Numbered from the stretch's first letter, positions 1 through 5,684 are shown. The stretch: 10,202 nt of DNA from an uncultured Microcaldota archaeon (GCA_903923795.1 CAIXYX010000098.1:1-10202); one strand, 5' to 3'. Translations and numbers: made by a program. Notes: generated by a model not told the origin, from the sequence alone.

Positions 1-1
1 G

Positions 2-100
2 GACAGGGTGCAATCCTCGCCTGATGAGAGGGTGTGCCCGCAATGCATCGTCTGCGAGGACAATGTTTGCCGCTCGTGCCGGGGGAGCGAATGCGATTAG
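2..100 (+). CDS. C-terminal end of a cysteine-rich (zinc or Fe-S type) protein, 5' truncated
   Basis: An open frame runs from the window edge to a TAG at 98-100, giving 32 residues. It holds six cysteines in its last 21 residues, spaced C-x2-C-x2-C-x4-C-x2-C-x4-C. Paired CxxC motifs of this kind normally bind zinc or an iron-sulphur cluster, so this is probably the metal-binding C-terminus of a larger protein that starts upstream of the window. The spacing is close to, but not the same as, the ferredoxin CxxCxxCxxxC motif. The family cannot be recognised from this fragment. It lies on the same strand as the aIF5B gene, 85 bases before its ATG. That it is coding is an inference from the cysteine pattern and the clean stop. 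Confidence 0.5.
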   Translation, partial: DRVQSSPDERVCPQCIVCEDNVCRSCRGSECD

Positions 101-120
101 CTCACCAATAAAAACCGCGT

Positions 121-176
121 CTGTGAAATAAGCATATCGAGGTTCCATCTACCCTCCAGTATGCTTTGTTTCACAG
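121..176 (+). promoter_or_regulatory. long imperfect inverted repeat in the aIF5B leader, abutting its SD
   Basis: The arms CTGTGAAA (121-128) and TTTCACAG (169-176) are perfectly complementary. Pairing continues inward: T129.G168, A130-T167, an unpaired T166, then AGCATAT (131-137) with GTATGCT (159-165), a small internal loop, and GAGG (139-142) with CCTC (153-156), closing on a ten-base loop. That is about 21 pairs in 56 bases. The right arm ends inside the AGGTG Shine-Dalgarno site at 175-179. If transcribed whole it would be a hairpin that can mask the ribosome site. If transcription starts inside it (an AT-rich ATAAAAA at 108-114 would place a start near 136), it would act instead as a DNA palindrome around the start site. 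No T-run follows, so a terminator for the upstream gene is less likely. Confidence 0.55.
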
Positions 177-179
177 GTG
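175..179 (+). promoter_or_regulatory. Shine-Dalgarno site AGGTG setting the aIF5B start
   Basis: AGGTG lies six bases before the ATG at 186 and complements the CACCU of archaeal 16S rRNA 3' ends. The GTG at 177 is part of this site, so it is not a likely start codon even though it is in frame. Confidence 0.75.
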
Positions 180-185
180 TCTTTC

Positions 186-1952
186 ATGCTCCGTTCCCCA
201 ATTGTTTGCATCTTAGCGCACGTTGACCACGGCAAAACCTCTATCCTCGACCGCATCCGCGGCACCGGCGTAGCGGCCCGAGAAGCCGGCGGCATCACGC
301 AGATGATCGGTGCATCATACCTTCCTCGAGAGGCCATCCTCTCCGCTTGCGGTCCATTGCGCGCGCAGGCTGATGCATTGCTCAAAGTTCCCGGTCTCCT
401 CTTCATCGACACGCCGGGGCACGAGGCATTCACCTCCATGCGCGAGAGGGGCGGCTCAATAGCCGACATCGCAATCCTTGTCATCGACATCATGCAGGGC
501 ATCCAGCCGCAGACGACTGAATCATTGCAAATATTACGCTCGCAGAAAACTCCATTCATCATCGCGCTCAATAAAGTCGATTTGCTGCAAGGGTGGAAAC
601 CGCAACCCACCGCATCCTTTTCACAATCTCTCGCTGCCCAATCACCAGCTGTTCAGCAATTGCTCGAAGAAAAGCTCTACACCCTCGTCGGCAGACTCTC
701 GGAGAAGGGCTACGAGTCAGAACGTTTCGACCGCGTGAGCGATTTCACAAAGCAATTGGTCATGGTTCCATGCTCTGCCAAAACAGGTGAGGGCATGGCC
801 GAACTATTGCTCTATCTGGCGGGCGTGAGCCAGAAATATCTCGCCGGAGAGCTTGAATCGCATGTTGCCGGTCCTGCCAAAGGCTCGATTCTCGAGGTGA
901 AAGAAGAGAAAGGCCTTGGCACAACCATCGACGTCATAGTCTACAACGGCACGCTCAAGCGAAATGATTTCGTCGTGTTCGGCACGCCGACCGGCGCGCG
1001 TGTAGTCAAAGTGCGTGGTTTGCTGCGCCCGCCCATGCCTGGAGAAGTGCCACCGGCAGGTTCGCATTACATGTATATCGAGCAAGTCAATGCTGCAGCC
1101 GGAGTGAAAATCTACGCTCCCGGACTCGAAGGCGTGCTGGCCGGCTCGCCGATAGAAGTCGTCATCTCGCCCGAACTCACACCTGCCGTAGAATTGACAA
1201 TAACAACTCAAATCAAGCAAATTCTGATTACACATGACACTTTGGCCGGCGTAGTCGTCAAGGCCGACACTCTCGGCTCAGCCGAAGCCCTCATGCGCCT
1301 CATGCAGCATGCAAAGATTCCGATACGTTCGATGGGTGTTGGCCCTGTGAGCAAAAAAGATGTCATCTCGGCAAGAGCGGCCTCGCTCGACGACAAATAC
1401 TTGGGTGTGGTGCTCGCATTCAATGTGCCTCTTCTTCCCGAAGCTCAAGAGGAATCAGAGCGCGGTAATGTCCATCTTTTCCAGTCAAATATAGTTTACC
1501 GCCTGCTTGAAGACTATATTACTTGGGTGAAGGCCGAGAAAGAGCGCGACCAGAAATCGACCATGGACGAGCTCGCATTGCCCGCAAAAATACTTGTCCT
1601 TCCCAACTGTTTCTTCCGCCTCAACAAGCCCGCCATCTTCGGCGTTGAAGTTGTCTCGGGCCGTTTGCGCTCCGGCGCGCCGGTGATGAATGCGCAAGGC
1701 CAGCAAATCGGCACAGTGAAAGGCATGCAGGACAAAGGCAAGAGCCTTGAGGTGCTAAACGAGAGGCAGCAGGCCGCCATCTCGATGGACGAGCCCTATT
1801 GTGGCAAGACGTTTCGGGCAGGGGAGCATCTGTTCGTCTATATCTCGAAGCAGCAGGCCGAGAGGTTGAGGAAATCACCTGGCTTGTTGACACCAATCGA
1901 GCTGGCTCTTCTTGATGAGACGCAGAGAGTGGCTGGCGTGCATGTGATTTAG
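186..1952 (+). CDS. infB: archaeal translation initiation factor IF-5B (aIF5B, IF2-like GTPase)
   Basis: A translational GTPase that promotes ribosomal subunit joining with initiator tRNA. From ATG 186 it has 588 residues, normal for archaeal aIF5B, which lacks the long N-terminal extension of eukaryotic eIF5B. The G motifs are all present: P-loop AHVDHGKTS (about residues 11-19), a switch I region GGITQMIGA with the conserved Thr, DTPGH (75-79), NKVD (129-132) and SAK (197-199). Beta-barrel domain II, the alpha-beta-alpha domain III and C-terminal domain IV follow over about residues 230-588. The in-frame GTG at 177 lies inside the Shine-Dalgarno site, and the protein beginning MLRSPIV matches the usual start, so ATG 186 is preferred. 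A long inverted repeat sits in its leader. It ends 11 bases from the convergent dcd-like gene. Some databases name the archaeal gene infB and others simply aIF5B. Confidence 0.97.
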   Translation: MLRSPIVCILAHVDHGKTSILDRIRGTGVAAREAGGITQMIGASYLPREAILSACGPLRAQADALLKVPGLLFIDTPGHEAFTSMRERGGSIADIAILVIDIMQGIQPQTTESLQILRSQKTPFIIALNKVDLLQGWKPQPTASFSQSLAAQSPAVQQLLEEKLYTLVGRLSEKGYESERFDRVSDFTKQLVMVPCSAKTGEGMAELLLYLAGVSQKYLAGELESHVAGPAKGSILEVKEEKGLGTTIDVIVYNGTLKRNDFVVFGTPTGARVVKVRGLLRPPMPGEVPPAGSHYMYIEQVNAAAGVKIYAPGLEGVLAGSPIEVVISPELTPAVELTITTQIKQILITHDTLAGVVVKADTLGSAEALMRLMQHAKIPIRSMGVGPVSKKDVISARAASLDDKYLGVVLAFNVPLLPEAQEESERGNVHLFQSNIVYRLLEDYITWVKAEKERDQKSTMDELALPAKILVLPNCFFRLNKPAIFGVEVVSGRLRSGAPVMNAQGQQIGTVKGMQDKGKSLEVLNERQQAAISMDEPYCGKTFRAGEHLFVYISKQQAERLRKSPGLLTPIELALLDETQRVAGVHVI

Positions 1953-1963
1953 CAGGAAAATCT

Positions 1964-2488
1964 CTATTGTCTTCTCGCCACTTTCCCATATTTCGCGTAC
2001 GGCTTTGACGTCGGGCTTTTCATGTACTCGAACACCACTTGCGAAATTCTCATGCCCTCCGATATTTTCACTGGAAATGGCGCGAAATTCACGATTTCGA
2101 GAACTTGATGATTGTCAGAACCGGGCTGCACAAGCGCTGAGGTGATATGCACTGCCAAACCCATGCGAGCGTATCGGCTCCTTCCCTCAAGCCTTCCCAT
2201 AATATCAGAAGGCAGTCTGATTTTCTCTTTCGTAATTCCCAAAACAATCTGCCCCGGCGCGAGCACAATCGATTCCCTCTTCAATTCCGTCGTGGCCTGA
2301 ACAAACGTTACTTTATCCAAATCGACCGGTCTGTGCGAATTCGCATAACCTGTTTTGAAAATCCAGAATCGGCCGGCAAGAGTCAAATCCACCGATGCGC
2401 CGCCAATCTGGCTGGCTTTCAATGTCGGCGTGAAGACGATGTGCCGCCGGGCGATTTCATGGCGCAGGTCTTTGTCAGAGAGTAGCAT
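1964..2488 (-). CDS. dcd: dCTP deaminase (Dcd/dUTPase fold)
   Basis: Converts dCTP to dUTP in the dTMP precursor pathway; some archaeal relatives also hydrolyse dUTP. The 174-residue protein starts with the typical MLLSDKDL. It has SVDLTL near residue 33, LAPGQIVLG near 76, the GRSRYARMGL signature (about 102-111) with the conserved Ser and second Arg, and HQVLEIVN (about 127-134), whose Glu aligns with the catalytic Glu138 of E. coli Dcd. Differences: the DPGF-type motif reads QPGSDN, and the C-terminus stops soon after KPYAKYG, shorter than the E. coli enzyme (193 residues), whose tail closes over the active site. In-frame ATGs at 2530 and 2509 lie in or upstream of the TATA box and are rejected. 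The ATG at 2488 is 26 bases from the TATA centre, so the mRNA is probably leaderless. A GAGG seven bases before the ATG would lie outside such a transcript. Activity on dCTP versus dUTP is inferred. Confidence 0.88.
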   Translation of the reverse strand: MLLSDKDLRHEIARRHIVFTPTLKASQIGGASVDLTLAGRFWIFKTGYANSHRPVDLDKVTFVQATTELKRESIVLAPGQIVLGITKEKIRLPSDIMGRLEGRSRYARMGLAVHITSALVQPGSDNHQVLEIVNFAPFPVKISEGMRISQVVFEYMKSPTSKPYAKYGKVARRQ

Positions 2489-2510
2489 ACCACTTCCTCT
2501 GCCATACATC

Positions 2511-2517
2511 TTATATA
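2511..2517. promoter_or_regulatory. TATA box shared by divergent dcd and nop5
   Basis: TTATATA on the + strand reads TATATAA on the - strand. Its centre (2514) is 26 bases from the dcd ATG (leaderless start) and 41 bases from the nop5 ATG, predicting a nop5 transcript start near 2540 and a leader of about 15 bases that includes the AGGTG site. No second comparably strong TATA box is present in the 66-base intergenic gap; CATATTA at 2528-2534 is a weaker alternative for nop5. Confidence 0.65.
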
Positions 2518-2543
2518 CCCTGATTCCCATATTACCTCGTCAA

Positions 2544-2548
2544 AGGTG
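2544..2548 (+). promoter_or_regulatory. Shine-Dalgarno site AGGTG setting the nop5 start
   Basis: AGGTG, six bases, then ATG 2555. The in-frame GTG at 2546 is part of the site, as at aIF5B, so it is unlikely to be the start. Confidence 0.75.
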
Positions 2549-2554
2549 CTATTT

Positions 2555-3691
2555 ATGGCTTTCAAATTCGACCAATCCAAGTTCCTCTTCCGCGCCAAGG
2601 CAGGCGTACAGGAAGCCATGGCCTCGCCGGACTTAGTGCTGGTGCAGGTAGTGGCAGCCATCGACGACATGGACAAAATATCCAACCTCGTCTCCGAGCG
2701 TCTCACCGAATGGTATGGCTATCATTTCCCGGAATTCAAGCAGGCCGACCCCAAGAAATTCGCCGGCGTGGTCCTGGCTCTCGATAGAGCCAATCCCGAC
2801 GTTGCCGCCCTCACCCCTGTTTTGGGCGAGCAAACAGCCCATCTCGTCTGCGACAAGGCGAAGAAATCTGTCGGTGTATATTTGTCGGCCCAAGACCTGC
2901 ACGCCGTGCGTGCGCAGGCGCAGGCTCTCATCAATTTGCTCAATTACCGCGAAGAGCTCGTGGCATATTCCGATGAATTGGCCACCCGCCTCGCCCCCAA
3001 CATCTCGGCAATAGCCGGCCCATCATTGGCGGCCAAACTCATTGCTCAAGCCGGCTCGCTCAACAAATTGGCCTCTTTCCCATCTTCGACAGTGCAGGTC
3101 ATCGGAGCAGAGAAGGCTCTTTTCAAGCACTTGCGCTCGGGCTCCCCGCCACCAAAACACGGCCTCATCTTCCAGCACCCCGCCATCTCGACAGCGCCCA
3201 GATGGACAAGAGGAAAGCTCGCCCGCGCACTCGCGGCGAAACTCACCATAGCCTCCAAGGCCGACGCCTACACACACCACTTCATCGCCGAGAAATTGAA
3301 AGAGCAGTTCGAGGCGAGAGTCAAAGCCCTCTTGGGCAAGAGCGAACCTGTCAAGAAGCCGGGTTACAAACCTCCCGTATATCCTATTCGTTACGGCGGC
3401 CGCCCGCAAAGTTCTGGCGGATTCAACCGGCCCCGCCCCGGCGGCTACTCCAATCGACCGCGAAACGATGGCCCTCGCGGACCCCCGCGCTTCAACAATG
3501 ACCGGCCGAGGCATGACGGGCCCAGAAACGACCGGCCAAGAAACGAGCGACCCGGCGGATTCTCGCCCGGCGGGCCGAGGCCAGGCAACGACCGGCCCGG
3601 CGGCCATGGTCAGGGCCAAAGCCGCGAAGGCGGGAATCGGCCGCACCAGAACCGCGAAGGGGGAAACAGATTCGGCAAGAAGAGATTTTAG
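2555..3691 (+). CDS. nop5: Nop5-family C/D-box RNP core protein lacking the N-terminal domain, with Arg/Gly/Pro-rich repeat tail
   Basis: Nop5 scaffolds archaeal C/D-box sRNPs, bridging L7Ae-bound sRNA and fibrillarin for 2'-O-methylation of rRNA and tRNA. The 378-residue protein has the coiled-coil segment with N-x-x-x-x-RLTEWYGYHFPEF (to residue 60) and the Nop domain (about 145-262) with the signatures GAEKALFKHL, PPKHGLIFQHP and RGKLARALAAK. Two features are odd. The usual N-terminal fibrillarin-binding domain (roughly 100-120 residues) is missing: only about 27 residues precede the coiled coil, and the upstream DNA is occupied by dcd on the other strand. The last 111 residues (about 268-378) are a Gly/Arg/Pro/Asn-rich, basic, probably disordered tail (24 G, 21 R, 20 P, 11 N) built on a ten-residue period. 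Fibrillarin, often the neighbouring gene in archaea, is not in this window. ATG 2555 is chosen because the upstream GTG is within the SD. The phosphoesterase follows closely. Confidence 0.93.
   Translation: MAFKFDQSKFLFRAKAGVQEAMASPDLVLVQVVAAIDDMDKISNLVSERLTEWYGYHFPEFKQADPKKFAGVVLALDRANPDVAALTPVLGEQTAHLVCDKAKKSVGVYLSAQDLHAVRAQAQALINLLNYREELVAYSDELATRLAPNISAIAGPSLAAKLIAQAGSLNKLASFPSSTVQVIGAEKALFKHLRSGSPPPKHGLIFQHPAISTAPRWTRGKLARALAAKLTIASKADAYTHHFIAEKLKEQFEARVKALLGKSEPVKKPGYKPPVYPIRYGGRPQSSGGFNRPRPGGYSNRPRNDGPRGPPRFNNDRPRHDGPRNDRPRNERPGGFSPGGPRPGNDRPGGHGQGQSREGGNRPHQNREGGNRFGKKRF
3443..3675 (+). repeat. degenerate 30-bp (10-codon) tandem repeat in the nop5 tail
   Basis: ACCGGCC recurs at 3501, 3531 and 3591, and CCGCGAAGG at 3622 and 3652, all at multiples of 30 bases. 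In protein the units run NNDRPRHDGP, RNDRPRNERP, GGFSPGGPRP, GNDRPGGHGQ, GQSREGGNRP, HQNREGGNRF; Arg is at position 4 in five of the six. The outer boundaries are approximate because the earlier units are more diverged. Confidence 0.7.
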
Positions 3692-3727
3692 GAATAATCC
3701 GGCAAATAATCTTTCATGGGCGAGCAA

Positions 3728-4369
3728 ATGGCGAATCTGCGCATTCTGGCATTCTCCGACATCCACGCCGACGAGGAAGCGCTCGACGGTCTGCGCTCAT
3801 TGGCCAGCCGCAACATCTATGATGCTGTCTTGTGCGTCGGCGACCTCACCAACCGCGGTCCGGTCTCCTATGCGCAGGACCTCATCGATTTGTTCGGCGA
3901 CAAATTCTATTTCATCCACGGCAACATGGACTCCGCCCCTGTGGTGGATTACATGCGCCCCAAAGAAGGCTATGTGCACGGGCGCAAAGTCAAATTGGGC
4001 GAATGGAATATCGTCGGCCTTGGCGGCAGCAATCCCACGCCTTTTCAGACGCCTTCCGAATTGTCAGAATCCCAGCTCGAGCACATACTCAAATCCGCCG
4101 GAGTGGACGACCACACCATCTTGCTTAGCCACCCGCCGCCATATGGAGTGTTCGACAATGTGGGCGGCATGCATGCGGGCTCAAAGGCAGTGCGCGAATG
4201 CATAGACAAAAACCGCCCGCTCATGGTGCTGTGCGGCCACATCCACGAGCACGAGGGGCAGAGCATCGTGGGCCACACTCTTGTGGTCAAATTGGGCGCC
4301 GCCCAGGCGCGCAGAGCGGCGGACATAACCATAAACGACGAAATCAGGGTGAATTTCATCTCGTTTTAG
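3728..4369 (+). CDS. calcineurin-like metallophosphoesterase (COG2129/Icc-related type)
   Basis: A 213-residue single-domain phosphoesterase, presumably cytoplasmic, with a two-metal active site. Motifs in order: FSDIHAD (metal-binding Asp and His), GDLTNRG, GNMD, SHPPPYG and GHIHE. GNMD replaces the GNHE of many calcineurin-like enzymes; GNxD is usual in the YfcE/COG2129 branch. The block GLGGSNPTPFQTPSELSE is typical of COG2129, whose members have no settled substrate (cyclic nucleotides, phosphodiesters and phosphomonoesters have been considered for relatives). ATG 3728 (MANLRILAFSDIH) is preferred to ATG 3716 because it gives the usual distance to the DxH motif and has the same GGCGAG-N3-ATG context as the following gene; ATG 3716 has no SD-like sequence. 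It starts 36 bases after nop5 and ends 8 bases before the GNAT gene, so the three are probably one transcript. A direct link to RNP function is not shown. Confidence 0.88.
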   Translation: MANLRILAFSDIHADEEALDGLRSLASRNIYDAVLCVGDLTNRGPVSYAQDLIDLFGDKFYFIHGNMDSAPVVDYMRPKEGYVHGRKVKLGEWNIVGLGGSNPTPFQTPSELSESQLEHILKSAGVDDHTILLSHPPPYGVFDNVGGMHAGSKAVRECIDKNRPLMVLCGHIHEHEGQSIVGHTLVVKLGAAQARRAADITINDEIRVNFISF

Positions 4370-4377
4370 GCGAGCGC

Positions 4378-4836
4378 ATGGCACGCTCAGAAAAAAAGCG
4401 CACCGGGCGCATGGAACGCACAGGCCAAACAAAAAAAATAAAAATCAGGGAAGCGGCGGAATCCGACCTGCCTGCATGGCAAAGTCTCGCCGGTGAGCTT
4501 TTCCAAAACTCGTTGATAGAACTGGATGAGGACGACCTCATCCTGTTGGCTTATGCCTCCCGCCAGCCGATAGGCTTTGTTCATCTCCATCCGGTCCGCT
4601 CATCCGTGCTCCTCTCGGGCATCGGCGTCATCCAAGCTTGGCGAGGAATGGGCATCGGCGGGGAATTGATGCGGGCGGCAATGGAAAAAGCAGGGGAGAA
4701 GTGGCCGGGCAAACCATTGCAGCTCGAGGTCGAGCAGACGAATCCGGCCGCTTTGCGCCTCTATGCCTCTTGGGGTTTCATGCTCACGCAGACCGGGCCG
4801 ACGACTTATCAGCTGCGCAGGGCAGTGTCAAATTAG
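4378..4836 (+). CDS. GNAT-family N-acetyltransferase (RimI-like)
   Basis: A 152-residue acetyl-CoA-dependent N-acetyltransferase. The GNAT core begins at about residue 20 (IKIREAAESDLPAW). Motif A is IGVIQAWRGMGIGGELM (about 82-98), with the pyrophosphate-binding R-G-x-G-x-G loop, and motif B is LEVEQTNPAALRLYASWGF (about 116-134). The first 20 residues are very basic and could be an extension or an upstream mis-start; ATG 4411 (MERTGQ) is an alternative. ATG 4378 is preferred because it follows the upstream stop by 8 bases and shares GGCGAG-N3-ATG with the upstream gene. The fold is clear but the substrate is not: RimI-type enzymes acetylate protein N-termini, while other GNATs act on small molecules. 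It is last in the apparent nop5-phosphoesterase-GNAT unit and is followed by a T5 run. Confidence 0.85.
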   Translation: MARSEKKRTGRMERTGQTKKIKIREAAESDLPAWQSLAGELFQNSLIELDEDDLILLAYASRQPIGFVHLHPVRSSVLLSGIGVIQAWRGMGIGGELMRAAMEKAGEKWPGKPLQLEVEQTNPAALRLYASWGFMLTQTGPTTYQLRRAVSN

Positions 4837-4844
4837 CTGGACTA

Positions 4845-4849
4845 TTTTT
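4845..4849 (+). terminator. T5 terminator after the GNAT gene
   Basis: A run of five T lies 9 bases after the GNAT stop, in the 22-base gap between convergent genes. Archaeal RNA polymerase stops at such runs without a hairpin. Confidence 0.45.
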
Positions 4850-4858
4850 CAAATCCGC

Positions 4859-5407
4859 CTACCCTTGCCGGTTCGCCATGTTCTGGAAAGCCTTGCCCAA
4901 GACCACCAGATTCACGATGCATCCGCACAGGGCTTCCATCACCACGACGGTGCGGGCGAAGATGCCCATGGGCGCGATGTCTCCGTATCCGATGGTGAAA
5001 TAGGTGGACCCGCTCAAATAAAACACGTCGTACTCGAGCTTCTGCGGCCCGTATGTGTTGGTGTAGTGCAGGCCCGGCGGCTGCAAAATAGTCGCGTTGA
5101 TGTAGAAGAATATGCCGAACGCGAGTATGAGACAGGTGGTGAGATAGACGTATTTTATCATCAGCGCGCCGACGTGCTTCTGCTGGCTGTACAATAAATC
5201 GGTCAGCAGGACAAGCGCGAGGATGATGTTTGCGAACAGCACCGCGCCCAAGAGGGTCGGTGTGCCGAGCATCAGTTGCAGCTCGTTGGGGAAGAAGAGT
5301 ATGCTGCCCAAAAGCAGCAGCACAATCACGCGTGCTATGAGATAGAGGCCTTTTCGCTCGAGGCGTTTTGTCAGCTCCAGAATGCGGTCCGAGTGGATTC
5401 GTTTCAT
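4859..5407 (-). CDS. potassium channel with TIGYGD filter, four predicted membrane segments
   Basis: An integral membrane K+ channel subunit, 182 residues from ATG 5407. Hydrophobic segments lie at about 22-39, 50-73 and 83-103. A pore helix and the selectivity filter TIGYGD (138-143) follow, then a last segment at about 149-170. The pore module (third segment, filter, last segment) matches the Ion_trans_2 family; the two extra N-terminal segments add to the minimal two-segment KcsA plan. There is no voltage-sensor-like row of Arg and no C-terminal RCK/TrkA domain, so gating is unknown. The upstream in-frame ATG 5422 is only about 10 bases from the TATA box, while ATG 5407 is about 25 bases from its centre. 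A leaderless start at 5407 (MKRIHSD) is therefore preferred. Convergent with the GNAT gene and divergent from tRNA-Pro. Confidence 0.88.
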   Translation of the reverse strand: MKRIHSDRILELTKRLERKGLYLIARVIVLLLLGSILFFPNELQLMLGTPTLLGAVLFANIILALVLLTDLLYSQQKHVGALMIKYVYLTTCLILAFGIFFYINATILQPPGLHYTNTYGPQKLEYDVFYLSGSTYFTIGYGDIAPMGIFARTVVVMEALCGCIVNLVVLGKAFQNMANRQG

Positions 5408-5428
5408 GAGCGGAATTGTCATCGGCGG

Positions 5429-5436
5429 TTTATAAT
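5429..5436 (-). promoter_or_regulatory. TATA box of the K+ channel gene (leaderless)
   Basis: TTTATAAT on the + strand, ATTATAAA on the - strand. Its centre is about 25 bases from ATG 5407, the spacing expected when transcription begins at the start codon. No SD precedes that ATG. Confidence 0.6.
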
Positions 5437-5475
5437 AATGCGTGATGGTTCCTTCGCCGTTCGCAAATCATCGGA

Positions 5476-5483
5476 TTATAAAT
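5476..5483 (+). promoter_or_regulatory. TATA box of tRNA-Pro
   Basis: TTATAAAT is centred about 29 bases before the mature tRNA 5' end at 5509, predicting a transcript start a few bases upstream that is then trimmed by RNase P. Confidence 0.65.
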
Positions 5484-5508
5484 GTGCATAACAAAATATT
5501 TCCCGCCA

Positions 5509-5581
5509 GGGGGGCTGAGCTAACCTGGTATGCTGCCAGGTTTGGGACCTGGTTGTCGGAGTTCAAATCTCCGGCCCCCCA
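5509..5581 (+). tRNA. tRNA-Pro, anticodon TGG
   Basis: The full cloverleaf can be folded. The acceptor stem is GGGGGGC (5509-5515) with GCCCCCC (5574-5580), seven pairs. The D arm is AGC/GCT with the GG of the loop. The anticodon stem is CCAGG/CCTGG around loop TTTGGGA, anticodon TGG at 5543-5545. A four-base variable loop TTGT follows. The T arm is CGGAG/CTCCG around TTCAAAT. The discriminator is A5581, and CCA is not encoded, so it must be added after transcription. There is no intron. The UGG anticodon reads CCA/CCG and, by wobble, other proline codons. Confidence 0.97.
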
Positions 5582-5582
5582 A

Positions 5583-5612
5583 GGGCTTTTTGCGCTCGAG
5601 GCGCAAAAACCC
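5583..5612. terminator. strong hairpin with T5 on both strands, downstream of tRNA-Pro
   Basis: GGG (5583-5585), an unpaired C, and TTTTTGCGC (5587-5595) pair with GCGCAAAAA (5601-5609) and CCC (5610-5612), giving 12 pairs around a five-base loop. The left arm supplies T5 on the + strand six bases after the tRNA, a likely tRNA terminator. The right arm supplies T5 on the - strand, where it could stop read-through from the cyclophilin gene. Confidence 0.6.
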
Positions 5613-5684
5613 CGGAAAAAAGAACGACACACAGAGTTCCCGAATTACACATGGGCGACTGCTTTTTTCGCGTGATAAAATTAG

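Noticed and set aside
177..185. GTG 177 as the aIF5B start
   Set aside because: It is part of the AGGTG ribosome site, and the ATG 186 start gives the usual aIF5B N-terminus.
3501..3660. 30-base periodic repeat resembling a CRISPR array
   Set aside because: Short imperfect words in frame with nop5 codons, no constant repeat and no unique spacers; it is a protein-coding decamer repeat.
3023..3766. 247-codon open frame on the - strand opposite nop5
   Set aside because: Antisense shadow of the GC-rich, repeat-coding nop5 tail; no recognisable domain, low-complexity translation, and nop5 is certain.
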